The translations under genes were made by a program, and so were the position numbers. A DNA stretch of 64,000 nt, from NCBI GenBank assembly GCA_032716605.1, contig CM064492.1, positions 46,531,403-46,595,402 on the forward strand. Direction: 5' to 3'. Positions within the stretch are counted from its first letter, which is position 1. The number at the start of each line of letters is the position of its first letter. The stretch comes from Paralithodes platypus (lineage: Eukaryota; Arthropoda; Malacostraca; Decapoda; Lithodidae). The notes under the pieces are model-generated. The model ran no database searches. It saw only the letters and a list, made by a program, of their open reading frames with translations, and was not told where the DNA came from. Of this stretch, positions 1-8,861 are shown piece after piece.

Positions 1-268
1 CCAACACAGATCCCTGCGGCACACCACTCTCAACTTTCCGCCACGATGAGTAAGTTCCTCTAATGTTGGTCCTCATTTCCCTAGCTATCTGTTAGATAGC
101 TCTCCATCCATTTCAGCAAACTCCCCCTGACACATCCTAGCGTCTCAAGCTTAGATAACAATCTCTTATGTGGTACCTTATCGAATGCTTTGGAAAGGTC
201 TAAGTAGACGCAGTCCACCCATCCGCCTCTTTCTTGGAGTACAGTACATCTATCACCCTACTGTAATA
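1..268 (-). mobile_element. LINE B, downstream RT segment (split by LINE A)
   Basis: Read on the minus strand, this stretch encodes the palm region of a LINE reverse transcriptase. It has YSRVIDVL, then [20 protein letters not shown] with the first catalytic aspartate region, [20 protein letters not shown], and finally SGVPQGSV at the window edge. There is a small frameshift near 240 and a stop just after the YLTDS residues. The first codons (tattacag on the minus strand, ending about 268) are what should follow the RT sequence broken off at 5354, so this is read as the continuation of LINE B, displaced 5.1 kb by LINE A. The element continues beyond the left edge. Confidence 0.8.
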
Positions 269-270
269 AC

Positions 271-292
271 ATAATAATAATAATAATAATAA
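271..292 (-). repeat. (TTA)n 3' tail of LINE A
   Basis: A run of seven ATA/TAA triplets on the plus strand lies exactly where the 3' UTR of LINE A meets LINE B coding sequence. Short simple-repeat tails are usual at the 3' ends of CR1/L2-type LINEs, so it is read as the element's own tail. Confidence 0.75.
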
Positions 293-439
293 GCATGTTA
301 CTTATTTCTCATAAGCGCCAATTTTTCCGAAGAATTCACTAGCGCTCGAAAAGAGAAAGAAAAAAGAAAAAAATCAATGCATCAAAAGAAGGCTTATATA
401 CAACACACATTTAACAATCACTAGCAGTGGCAAAATAGC

Positions 440-3358
440 CTAAACTCTATAGCCATCTGTCATGACACCTCTCTCAAGATCATAGCTTCTCTCAAAGAGA
501 AAAGTCTTAAGTTGTCTCTTGAAGCATTCAACAGAACTCAGTTGTCTCATGGACAGCGGCAACCTGTTATACAACCTCGGAGCCATGTAGGAGAATGACC
601 TCTCAAAGAAAGAAGACTGCTGGAAAGCCCTTGGTTCATCAAGACGAAAAGGGTCATTGTCATGACGCACAACTACACCATGGTGTGCCAGTGGGCGCCT
701 GAGCAGCTCCGCAAGGTACCTAGGCTCACCAAATTTGAGAACCTTAAAAGTCACCAAACACAACTTAAATTCTATTCTTGCTCTTACTGGCAGCCAGTGC
801 AGTTCTATGTGAAGAGATGTAGTAGGAGTTCTAGGTGGAACACCAAAAATTAGTCTTGCGGCCCTGTTAAGAACAGACTGAACTTTCTTCAAAATATAAT
901 TTGGAAGACCCACCAACAGGGCATTGCAATAATCAACACGAGAGAAGACCAATGAGTGAACCAACGTCAGGAGGCAACGTCTGGTTATAAACGGCTTCAC
1001 CAAATAGAGATTTCTGATGTGCAAGTAACAACTTTTAACTATCTGGTTTACATTCTCTGAAATCTAATCGGGAGTTCACATATACACCCAGATTTTGAAC
1101 AGAGTTGGCCGGTCGCAGCTGAGATCCACCCACATTGATGGAGAGGGCACCTACTATATCATCAGCTCTTCTATTTCCTCGGATGATGAGAATATCAGTT
1201 TTACCATCATTTAGTTTAAGTTTTCTCGCTCTCATCCACTTCTTGATATCAGACATCAACAATTCCATCTTACTCTGTATATCAACTATATTTGTGATTC
1301 TCACATAAATCTGGGTGTCATCTGCATAAAAGTGAAAGGTGACATTATGTGCACGAAGCAGAAGAGACAAACTGCTAATATAAATTATAAATAGGATAGG
1401 ACCTAAAACTGATCCCTGCGGAACACCATACTGCAGGGGTGTCGAGTCCGAGACCACTTGATTTACCATCACACTCTGGGATCTACCTGACAAGTACGAC
1501 CCAAGAAGCAAGAGAGCGGAGTCACGCACACCACAATCATAAAGATCACTCAATAACAACTCGTGATCCACTGTGTCAAAGGCCGCAGAGAGATCAAGCA
1601 AGACCAATAGTGAGGCCACACCATTGCAAATGTTCTCAACTAGATCATTATGTACTCTAATCAATGCTGTTTCAGTTGAATGATGCTGTCGGTATGCAGA
1701 CTGAAAAATTGGGATAGTTTCATTCTGCTGAAGTAGTGGTTGTAATTGGTCAAGTATTGCACGCTCTAATATCTTTGATATGAAGGACAGGTTGGAGACA
1801 GGACGATAGTTCAACATGTTCTCAACATCAAGTCCAGGTTTCTTTAGAGTAGGTCGGAGTAGTGCATGCTTTTCAGAATGTGGGAAGCTACCTTCAGAGA
1901 AGCACTTATTAATTATTTTGGAAATAAACTCAACTGTGTGATCATAGACTCTTGGTAGCTTGGAAACATTTATGGGATCCAACGGGCAAAATGTTTTATT
2001 GAGGTTTCTTATGTAGGACGAGATCATGTCCACCTCTACTGAGTGAAAGGATGAGAGGACATTATTAGGAATGTGTCGGGGTTGGAGTACAACTGAAAGT
2101 TCTTCACCAACAGAAGCATCATCCAGTTCCTGTCTTATGCGAGTTATCTTGCCAGCAAAAAATGACACAAAGTTGGCAGCCAACTCGGCATCGGGTACAG
2201 AAGGTCTTAAGCAGACTCTTGTTTTTCCAAGTAAACTGTTTACAATTGAAGCCAACCTCCTCTGGTCGTTACCACACGATTCAACTTTTCCCTGATAATA
2301 CACTTTCTTTTCATCTTTGATTGTGTGGACCACAGATCTTCTGGCTGACAGATATTGCAACCATGTAGAGTCTGTTTTATTTTTCCGCCATTCACGTTCA
2401 GCTCTTCTACGCGCTCTTCTAAGAAATTTAACTCGAGTGCTATACCAGGGTGAATCATCTCGTACTATGATTTTCTTCTCTACTTCTGGACAGTGATGAT
2501 CGAACACTAATTTAAGTGCATTTCCATGTACCTCCACCAGCTCATCTGAAGTAAGGTTGGAAGTATCAATACTTACCAAGTACTGTTTTACTTCACTGCT
2601 AGCCAAATTTTGGTCTGCATTTTTATAATTTCTAAATCTGATTACTTTTTCATGTGTGAGTGGCTTAGGGAAATCAAAGCTGAAAGTAATCAAAGCATGA
2701 TCAGAGGTATTAGGGTCAGTATTCTCAACATCAACATCCAGAACACCACCACAACCCACAGGAGAGAAAACCAAGTCAAGGGTGTGTCCTAATATATGAG
2801 TTGGGTGGGACACATGGTTTACAAAATTGTTCTGATCAGTCAACTCAAGGAACTCAGGAGAGAATGGCTTCAGATGAGGGCTGTCAACCCAGTAATTAAA
2901 ATCTCCACATATCAAAAGTCTTCCGGTTTTAGCAGAAAATTCCTCGAGAAACTGCCCAAACTCTTCCATAAAACCCCTATCTGTGCCACGATGGCCAGGC
3001 CTATAGACAACTGCCATTCTTAGAATTTGTTGATGGAGTTTTATTTCCACTTCCAACAGTTCATAATAAAGAGGGGCTGGGTTATGGCTTATTTGCAAGA
3101 TATTCACCAGAGATGTGGAGTAGACAACTGCCACTCCACCACCCGGATGATCTCCCCTAGGCCTAGGAACATTTATTATGGAATGGGTTTTAGGCAATGC
3201 CGCCTGGATAATATTCAGATCTGACTCGAACAACCAGGTCTCAGTGAGACATAATACATCAAGGTTACGTTCATCCAAGATCTCGCAAATATGATCCATT
3301 TTGTTACGCAAGGAACGAACATTCAACAGACCCAGTTTCAACCGGCTCCCATGTGCAT
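440..3358 (-). pseudogene. LINE A ORF2: APE endonuclease / reverse transcriptase, frameshifted
   Basis: A 768-residue frame (3341-1035) starts in the endonuclease and continues after a frameshift at about 1035-1060 into a 194-residue C-terminal frame (1024-440). Counting from 3341, visible motifs are TETW (33-36), GDFN (146-149), SDH (213-215), NYRPVS (511-516), LDLSAAFD (582-589), GVPQGS (639-644) and the catalytic YADD (672-675). The C-terminus carries SRVDYCNALLVGLP and the HWLPVRARIEF block usual in L2/Daphne-like elements. Endonuclease and RT would nick the target and copy the element's RNA. The first codon in frame is TTG; two ATGs at 3358 and 3352 lie in another frame just past the ORF1 stop, so the true start is uncertain and probably damaged by a 1-nt change. 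Apart from the late frameshift, ORF2 is intact. Confidence 0.88.
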
Positions 3359-3519
3359 TTTTCAGTTTTTTGAACCTACAAAATTGGTGTTCTCAATAAC
3401 TTTATTTCTCTGAGCTGTCATTAGAGGACAATTTTTACTTGAGGCGAAATGATTTGGCGGCTCCGTAACTGATGTGGAGCTCATACAATTTATACATTTG
3501 GGGGAAGTCTTGTTGGTGC

Positions 3520-3532
3520 AGTCTTTTGAGTT
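3520..3532. repeat. 13-bp target-site duplication of LINE C (tail side)
   Basis: AGTCTTTTGAGTT occurs here and again at 3850-3862, exactly bracketing LINE C. Collapsing the two copies closes the second zinc knuckle of ORF1 of LINE A in frame, which confirms the event. Confidence 0.92.
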
Positions 3533-3849
3533 GTTGTTGTTGTTCCCTAAGCTGCCTGGCCGAACAGCCCCGAGTCCCTGAGAAAGGCCATGGCCACGAT
3601 CGGGCTTTCCCACAGAGCTCTCATTGAGTGTAGATTGTGTTGTTGGCGTAAGTGGTTGTGTGAAATGCAGTCTTCTATGATGTGTTTAATGGTATGGGGT
3701 GCTGTGTTACATCCCGGGCAGGTGTCGACAACGGAGTCATCCAGTCTCTTCTGATAGCTCAGGAGAGCTGGATGGTGTCCGCATCTCAGCCTGGCCAGGT
3801 GGACTCTGTCCTCGCGAGGAAGGGAGGATTCGGAAGGATGGATTTCGGG
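3533..3849 (-). mobile_element. LINE C: 5'-truncated jockey-like LINE 3' end
   Basis: A frame on the minus strand encodes the C-terminal tail typical of jockey-type RT proteins: REDRVHLARLRCGHHPALL, then a Cys/His group CPGCNTAPHTIKHIIEDC, and LWESPIVAMAFLRDSGLF before the stop at 3547. The 3' end is a short (AAC)n tail at 3545-3533. Both ends are flanked by the same 13 bp, so this is a 317-bp retrotransposed fragment inserted in ORF1 of LINE A, in the same orientation as its host. Confidence 0.85.
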
Positions 3850-3862
3850 AGTCTTTTGAGTT
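3850..3862. repeat. 13-bp target-site duplication of LINE C (5' side)
   Basis: Second copy of AGTCTTTTGAGTT, adjoining the truncated 5' end of LINE C. See the partner copy at 3520-3532. Confidence 0.92.
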
Positions 3863-4942
3863 ATGAGTACCGGCACAGAAGTTGCATTTTGGATCCTAAT
3901 TTTTCCGATAACACCTGTCACTGGTATGACCAAAGCCCTGGCAATGGTAACATTGTGTTACCCAGAAGCGATCGTATGCACGACATCTCACAAGTCCAAC
4001 ATACACAGAATTGCCATCATCCACAATGGAAGAGCGTATTTCAGGTGACATTTTTACTACCGCAGTCTTTGTGTGTGCATCACTCTTTTGCTTGGTGAAT
4101 AGCAAATTCATAGCTAAGCCATCGTCGACCAGGGACTTTATTCTTGGGTTCTTGTTGAGGATGCTGGGAATGATCTCATTATCCTCAGCGTCATTAGCAA
4201 TGCCTACCAGAGTCATTTTTGGCATCATCTTCTTTGGTTCGGAGACACTGAAGGCACTGTCCACCCCCAAACACTGATTGATGGCCCTTCCTGCATCTTC
4301 TTTGGCTTTCTTGGATGGAAGTCGTACCACCAGTACACCTGAATCAGTTCTAGTTAACTTGTTAACCGGAACCGAAGCCAAAGCAGTCTCGATTGCCTTT
4401 GTATCTGGTGGGCTTACTGGCTCGGAGGATCGGTCTTTTGGCTTCACTACCAGGACCTGATGGTCCCAGACAGTTTTTTTCTTTCCACCATCTACCACCT
4501 CAGTGGTGCGTTTGGTCGGCTCCTTTTTGGTCTCTTCAAATGTTTGCTGAACTATCTTGGCAAACAAGGGAATGTCGGGGGCAGCAACTTTAGTCTCGAG
4601 GATATCCATTCTGTTACCAATACTCTCTATCTCCACGGCCACCGCAGCAAGGGCACCCTTCACTTCGTTTACAATGGCAGTCTTCACTTCACCAACTAGG
4701 GCAGCCGTCAGGTCATCCAAGGTCTGCTGACTAATTGCTGCATCCTTTGCAGCCAGGGGGGTGGTATCGCAAACAGTGCAATGCCATTTAAATCCAGGTG
4801 TCTTCTTTGCAAGTACTCTGAGGTCCTCATCATCAACATTTATACAGTTAACATGAAAATAGGTACCACACGAGTAGCAGCCCAGCGATTTGGCCTTGCC
4901 CACAACCTTCCCACAACTACAACTCTGCTTGCCCGCTGCCAT

Positions 4943-5319
4943 TTCAGTGGAAGTAACCAATAATTAAAAACAAAAACACCTGTATTTTGTATCTGATTAA
5001 AAATAAGAGAAAACCCTAGTTTTAAAAAAACGTGAAAATAACTACCTGGGACAGACCCCAGGTAGCGCCGTCCCCGTCAGTGCCACCACAATGGAAAAAA
5101 ATTAAAATGGAAAAGAAAAAAATGGAAAGTGGTGTCTGCAAGGTCACCGCGGGCAGGTGGGGATCGACTTGGCTACCCTTTGGGGGTAGCCCAACCGAGA
5201 TGCGTGGAGAGACCACGCACAGGATGGCAGATGTGTGTGGTGCAAAAACTTTAACCAATTTTGCACACTGTTTTGAGCTTATAGCAGTGACAATGCAATT
5301 TCCACGGTACTCAGCAAGA
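4943..5319 (-). promoter_or_regulatory. LINE A 5' UTR with three perfect hairpins
   Basis: About 380 nt separate the U4-like head from the ORF1 ATG. On the minus strand three uninterrupted stems occur: TGCGTGG/CCACGCA (5201-5219), GGCTACCC/GGGTAGCC (5171-5192) and CTACCTGGG/CCCAGGTAG (5042-5065). LINE 5' UTRs normally hold the internal promoter; no promoter motif was recognised here. Confidence 0.6.
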
Positions 5320-5353
5320 CCCTATTGGTTACGATACTGCCACTGCGCAAAGC
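5320..5353 (-). other. U4 snRNA-like head at the 5' terminus of LINE A
   Basis: On the minus strand, positions 5353-5320 read GCTTTGCGCAGTGGCAGTAT then CGTAACCAATAGGG. This matches the conserved 5' end of U4 snRNA (from its second base, through the U6-pairing stem II strand into the 5' stem-loop) with about three differences over 34 nt. Similarity fades after that, although CTGAG and ATTGC occur at roughly the expected places. The left boundary coincides with the break in LINE B coding sequence, so the U4-like bases are the very first bases of LINE A. The first seven (GCTTTGC) could equally belong to LINE B, a microhomology. U4 identity is from memory of the conserved sequence and was not searched. 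Confidence 0.75.
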
Positions 5354-7392
5354 AAACTGGTAACACAAGATATCCCTTCTCTGAATCCAAATTGCTTTGG
5401 GGTTATTATCTTCTTTCTCTCCAACATTTTCATCCATCTCTTCCTAATTAGCTTTTCACAAATCTTGCATACAATACTAGTAAGTGAAACTGGTCTATAG
5501 TTTAGAGGGTCCTCAGGGTTTCCATTCTTGTATATCGGGATGATATTAGCTCTTTTCCATTCAACAGGAACCTGTCCTTTATCTAAGGAAGCTTGAATTA
5601 TGTCCCTCACTGGCTCCACTAATTGCTCTGCACACTCCTTTAAAACCCAGGCAGACACTTCATCCGGTCCCATAGCTTTCCTTACTTCAAGTCCTCTCAT
5701 CGCAGATAACAGCTCATCTCTAGTTATTTCAATCTTACTAAGACCACTCTCCAGTACTCCCGCCTGTGGTTCGTCAAAACCTTCCTCTCTAGTAAAAACT
5801 GACCCCAATTTGTTATTCATTACCTCACACATGTCCGATACATTTTCATACGTCCTAGCATCAACTCTTAATTTAGTAATTTGTTTCTTTACCTTCAACT
5901 TACTGTTTATATATTTATAAAATAATCTAGGGTCAATTTCACATTTATTTACTATGTTCTTCTCATAGTTCATTTTAACTTGCCTAATTATGTTAACATA
6001 TCTATTCCTCTCCTGTTTATATTTATTCCGATTACTCTCAGTGTTCCTTCTTCTTAATCTAGCCCAAGCTGCATCACGCCTACCCAAAGCTCTTTTGCAT
6101 TTCAAATTAAACCAATCTTTCTGCTTAGTAAAATTTCCAGTTTTATATCTTGGGACAAACAGATTGGTTCCTACTCTATAAATTTCGAGGAATCTACTAT
6201 ATTTACCTTGTACGTCCTGTTCCTTAAAAATAAGATCCCAATCTACTCCCTCTAAATATCTTTTCAAGGATACATAATCAGCTTTACTATAATTTAATCT
6301 GTCATTTATGTAGCTATTGTCTAATCTATTGGCATTACTCGAGGTCAACTTCCATTTTAGTAATAGGTGATCACTTTTACCTACAGGACATAGATAGTTT
6401 ATATCACTAATTTCGTGAGGATCTTTTGTAAAAATCAGATTGAGTTTAGAAGGTTCGTTATTACCCCTCATTCTTGGATTTTCCTTCACATGTTGTGCAA
6501 GTACATTTTCCGTAACCAACTCCACTAGCCGACTTCCCCAAGATCTCTGATTTGGCCCTGCATCTCCCGATTCCCAATCAACCTCACTACAGTTGAAATC
6601 TACCAAGATCAATCAATTTTTCCTTAAAAGCAATCTTCTCAACGACTGAATCATATCCTCTACCATCTCCTCAAACTCCAACTCCCTCCATGCTCTGGTC
6701 TTTGGTGGCATGTAAGCTACTGCTATGTCTAGCTTTTTTCCTTCTATATCATTGAGTTCAACTGCCATTATTTCTGCCTTATCATTATTTAACTCCACGT
6801 GCTTTGCTGTCATAGGGTTCTTAACTAATACTGCCACTCCACCTCCCCTTTTACCCTTCCTATCATATCTCCATATATTATATCCTTCACTAAACACTAT
6901 GTTGCTGTCAAAGTCCTGGTTCAGCTTTGTCTCCGTCAAACAGACTATCTGTGGTTGATCTTTTCTTAATATATCATCTAACTCTACCTTTTTACTGTTT
7001 ATTCCATCTATATTAGTGTAGTAGCACAGTATATTTGAATCCACCTCCTTGTTTCTCTTCCCTCTCTGCCTCCTACCAGGTTCACCTCCTCCTCCATCCC
7101 TTCCCTGACCCAGTTCCACCTCCCCTGCTAATTCTATTCTCCTCCCCCCTCTCTCTCCCTCTGTTCCACCTCCACCACATCCTGACTCTCTCTCCGGTCC
7201 CCTGCTCCCTGCATTATCTCTCGCTCCGTCTCCTTGCTTTGACTTCGTACTTGTCTCTCTGTCTCTTTCCCTATCACTCCTCTTACTTTCGGTTCTTGGT
7301 GGCTCCTGATGTACCACTTCCTTACTTGCCCTTCCCTTATTCTCCAAAAAAAATCTTCTTTTGCTCTTCAGACAACTTTCCATTCTCTTCAT
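5354..7392 (-). pseudogene. LINE B ORF2: APE endonuclease / RT N-terminal half
   Basis: One frame runs from about 7392 to 5354 with a single in-frame TGA at 6615-6613. The first 130 or so residues are low-complexity, rich in Arg/Glu/Gly. The endonuclease then starts at CYYTNIDGINSKK, with CLTETKLNQDF and YDRKGKRGGGVAV. After the TGA the frame continues at ILVDFNCSEVDW (the GDFN motif with G replaced by V) and KSDHLLLKW (SDH). RT motifs follow: SAMRGLEVRKAMGPDEV, NYRPVSLTSIV and KQFGFREGISCVTSLL, where LINE A cuts in. The remainder of RT is at 268-1. Family RTs nick and copy RNA at the target; this copy cannot make a full protein. Confidence 0.83.
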
Positions 7393-8242
7393 CAGCCTTA
7401 GCTTGGAGTTCCCTTAACTGTTCTCGTTCTTCTACACTTAGGTCCTTTTTTACCCTTATATGATTCAGCTCTGTCGAATTTAATTTCCAGCTCACATTGG
7501 CTACTGCTTCTGCTGTTGATCTAAACTTTAGTTCCACTCTTAGTGGTCTCATCTTGCCCTTCTTATATTTTCCTAACCTTCTCACCTCCTCCAATTCTTT
7601 TACCCATCCATAACCCTTGTCTAAGTAATCCAGTATCCCCTTAACTTTCACAACATCCCTTTCCTTTCTTACCTTCATATCTGCCAGGTGCTCTTCCACA
7701 TCTCCAAAGATTACTACACACTTACCTCTATCTATTGTCTCTCTCACTACCTTCTCTTTCTTCTTTAAAACTTGCACTACATTTTTTTCAAACTCTTTCT
7801 TTTCCTTTTCTCTCTCTTCCTTCTGCTCCTTCACAATTTCTTCAAGGGCTACCATCGTGGCACTCTCTACCCTTGTCCACTAATTTTTTACCTCACTAAT
7901 TCCTTTTACTTCCTCACTCAGGTGGCCCTCATATTCCTTAAGCTGAGCCTTGAGTGCCACATTTTCCGCCGCTAACTCGTCTACTCTGGCCATCACTGCC
8001 TCTAGGCTGTCACTTACTGGCCTAGGCCTATCCACCCCACTAGTAACGCCACACATATCGGACAAAACTTCTACTTTAGCCCCTAACTCCTTCCTCCAAT
8101 TTTCCATCACTCCCCTCTATCTCACAAGACCCATCAATTGTTTTTTCATACTTGCGAACTGATCATCCTTGTCCTCGGTGATAAAGCCTTCAAATTCGTA
8201 TTCCTCCTCATCCCCAGCTAGGCTTTCACGCCTTCCCGCCAT
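7337..8242 (-). pseudogene. LINE B ORF1: coiled-coil protein with RRM-like C-terminus
   Basis: The ATG at 8242-8240 starts an acidic segment (AGDEEEYEFEGFITEDKDD). The frame is stopped by TAG at 8119-8117 and again by TAG at 7882-7880, but the same frame stays open around both. It encodes a heptad-rich coiled coil (VMARVDELAAENVALKAQLK and a Glu/Lys-rich stretch). A compact domain follows, ending in RVKKDLSVEEREQLRELQ, which resembles the C-terminal domain of L1-type ORF1 proteins. The frame ends at 7337 in a T-run (reading KKIFFGE), where a frameshift probably once joined it to the endonuclease frame. RNA chaperone or binding function is inferred from family resemblance. Confidence 0.7.
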
Positions 8243-8299
8243 CGCGAGGTGGTCGTCTGCCAGCCTAAAAACAACAATCGCCCCACTATCCCATCTCAC

Positions 8300-8762
8300 T
8301 CCAGGAACTGTCTTACTTAATCCATATTTTCAATTACTTGGAATATCCAATTAAATCTGAATTCTCATAAAAACACCTAATTACTTATGAAATGCACATA
8401 TAAATTTCTGGGACAACACTTAGACACTCCTATCAACTTCACACAAGGTAACTCATTATCGGAGAGCAGCTGCGAGGTGTTGACAGCTCGGAGGCCTACG
8501 GAGGCGTATCTGCTATCTCTTATATAAATTCATTGTCCTCCATTGAGAACTTATGGGAAAGATGTTTATCATTGACCCGGAAAGACACGCCGTTGGGCAG
8601 CACCCGGAGATGGAGGTGAAGCCCGAAGACCTTCATAGCAACCCGATCGGGAATACGGAACCGGAGAGAGTGGACCGTAGCTAAGAGTCGAGGTCTATTT
8701 CAGTTCAATTCAATTCGAGAGACTGTAATTGCAATTTGCAGTAACTTAAGTTATAACAATGG
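8300..8762. other. Intergenic; possible LINE B 5' UTR and a small unassigned frame
   Basis: No recognised gene. The left part may be LINE B 5' UTR. On the plus strand, 8553-8684 is open for 43 codons (MGKMFIIDPERHAVGQHPE...), with a TATATAAA-like stretch about 30 bp upstream. The composition is GC-richer than the flanks and the frame might be a remnant of a mobile-element protein, but it matches nothing I recognise. Confidence 0.25.
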
Positions 8763-8786
8763 AATAATAATAATAATAATAATAAT
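8763..8786. repeat. (AAT)8 microsatellite
   Basis: Eight perfect AAT triplets directly before the diverged 137-bp repeats. Confidence 0.95.
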
Positions 8787-8861
8787 CAGTAGATGATCAA
8801 TGTCACCGGAGGTCCGTTGGGTACCCGGTACGCGGACACCATTGGTTAGTCCGTGTATATC

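Larger units (their letters stand above)
3362..4942 (-). pseudogene. LINE A ORF1: PHD-finger and CCHC zinc-knuckle RNA-binding protein, broken
   Basis: The ATG at 4942-4940 opens a frame with an N-terminal Cys/His cluster of PHD type (CSCGKVV... CYSC... FHVNC... WHCTVC, about residues 8-57). An alanine-rich, coiled-coil-like stretch and a basic middle domain follow, then a zinc knuckle C-X2-C-X4-H-X4-C at 3952-3911. An in-frame TAG (3898-3896) follows the knuckle. The same frame continues into a second knuckle, CNFCAGTHNSKD, whose last Cys is cut off by the LINE C insertion and reappears at 3520-3518. After the insertion the frame carries a third Cys/His group (CINC...NHF...C) and ends at 3362. 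Known role of such ORF1 proteins is RNA binding in the retrotransposition RNP. The PHD assignment rests on cysteine spacing only. Confidence 0.8.
269..5353 (-). mobile_element. LINE A: nearly full-length two-ORF non-LTR retrotransposon
   Basis: Minus-strand order is: U4-snRNA-like head (5353-5320), structured 5' UTR, ORF1 with PHD finger and CCHC knuckles, ORF2 with APE endonuclease plus RT, 3' UTR (439-293), and a (TTA)n 3' tail at 292-271. The RT motifs LDLSAAFDTVDH and YADDTQIY and the C-terminal HWLPVRARIEFK block are of the CR1/L2/Daphne/Crack group (clade assignment inferred). It is inserted in the RT of LINE B with no obvious target-site duplication. It is dead: ORF1 has a TAG and an inserted LINE fragment, and ORF2 has a frameshift near 1050. 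Confidence 0.85.
5354..8300 (-). mobile_element. LINE B, 5' portion (ORF1, endonuclease, start of RT)
   Basis: Minus-strand element with an ORF1-like coiled-coil protein from the ATG at 8242, then endonuclease and the N-terminal half of an RT. It is interrupted at 5353 by LINE A and resumes at 268-1. The exact 5' end is not visible; 8300 is a working limit. It is decayed by three in-frame stop codons and a frameshift in a T-run near 7350. Confidence 0.8.

Noticed and set aside
5320..5353. A genuine U4 snRNA gene
   Set aside because: Only the first 34 or so nt match; the central domain, Sm site and 3' stem-loop are not recognisable downstream.
8553..8684. Small plus-strand frame of 43 codons as a gene
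   Set aside because: Too short, no recognised family, and located in a repeat boundary zone; mentioned only in the spacer entry.
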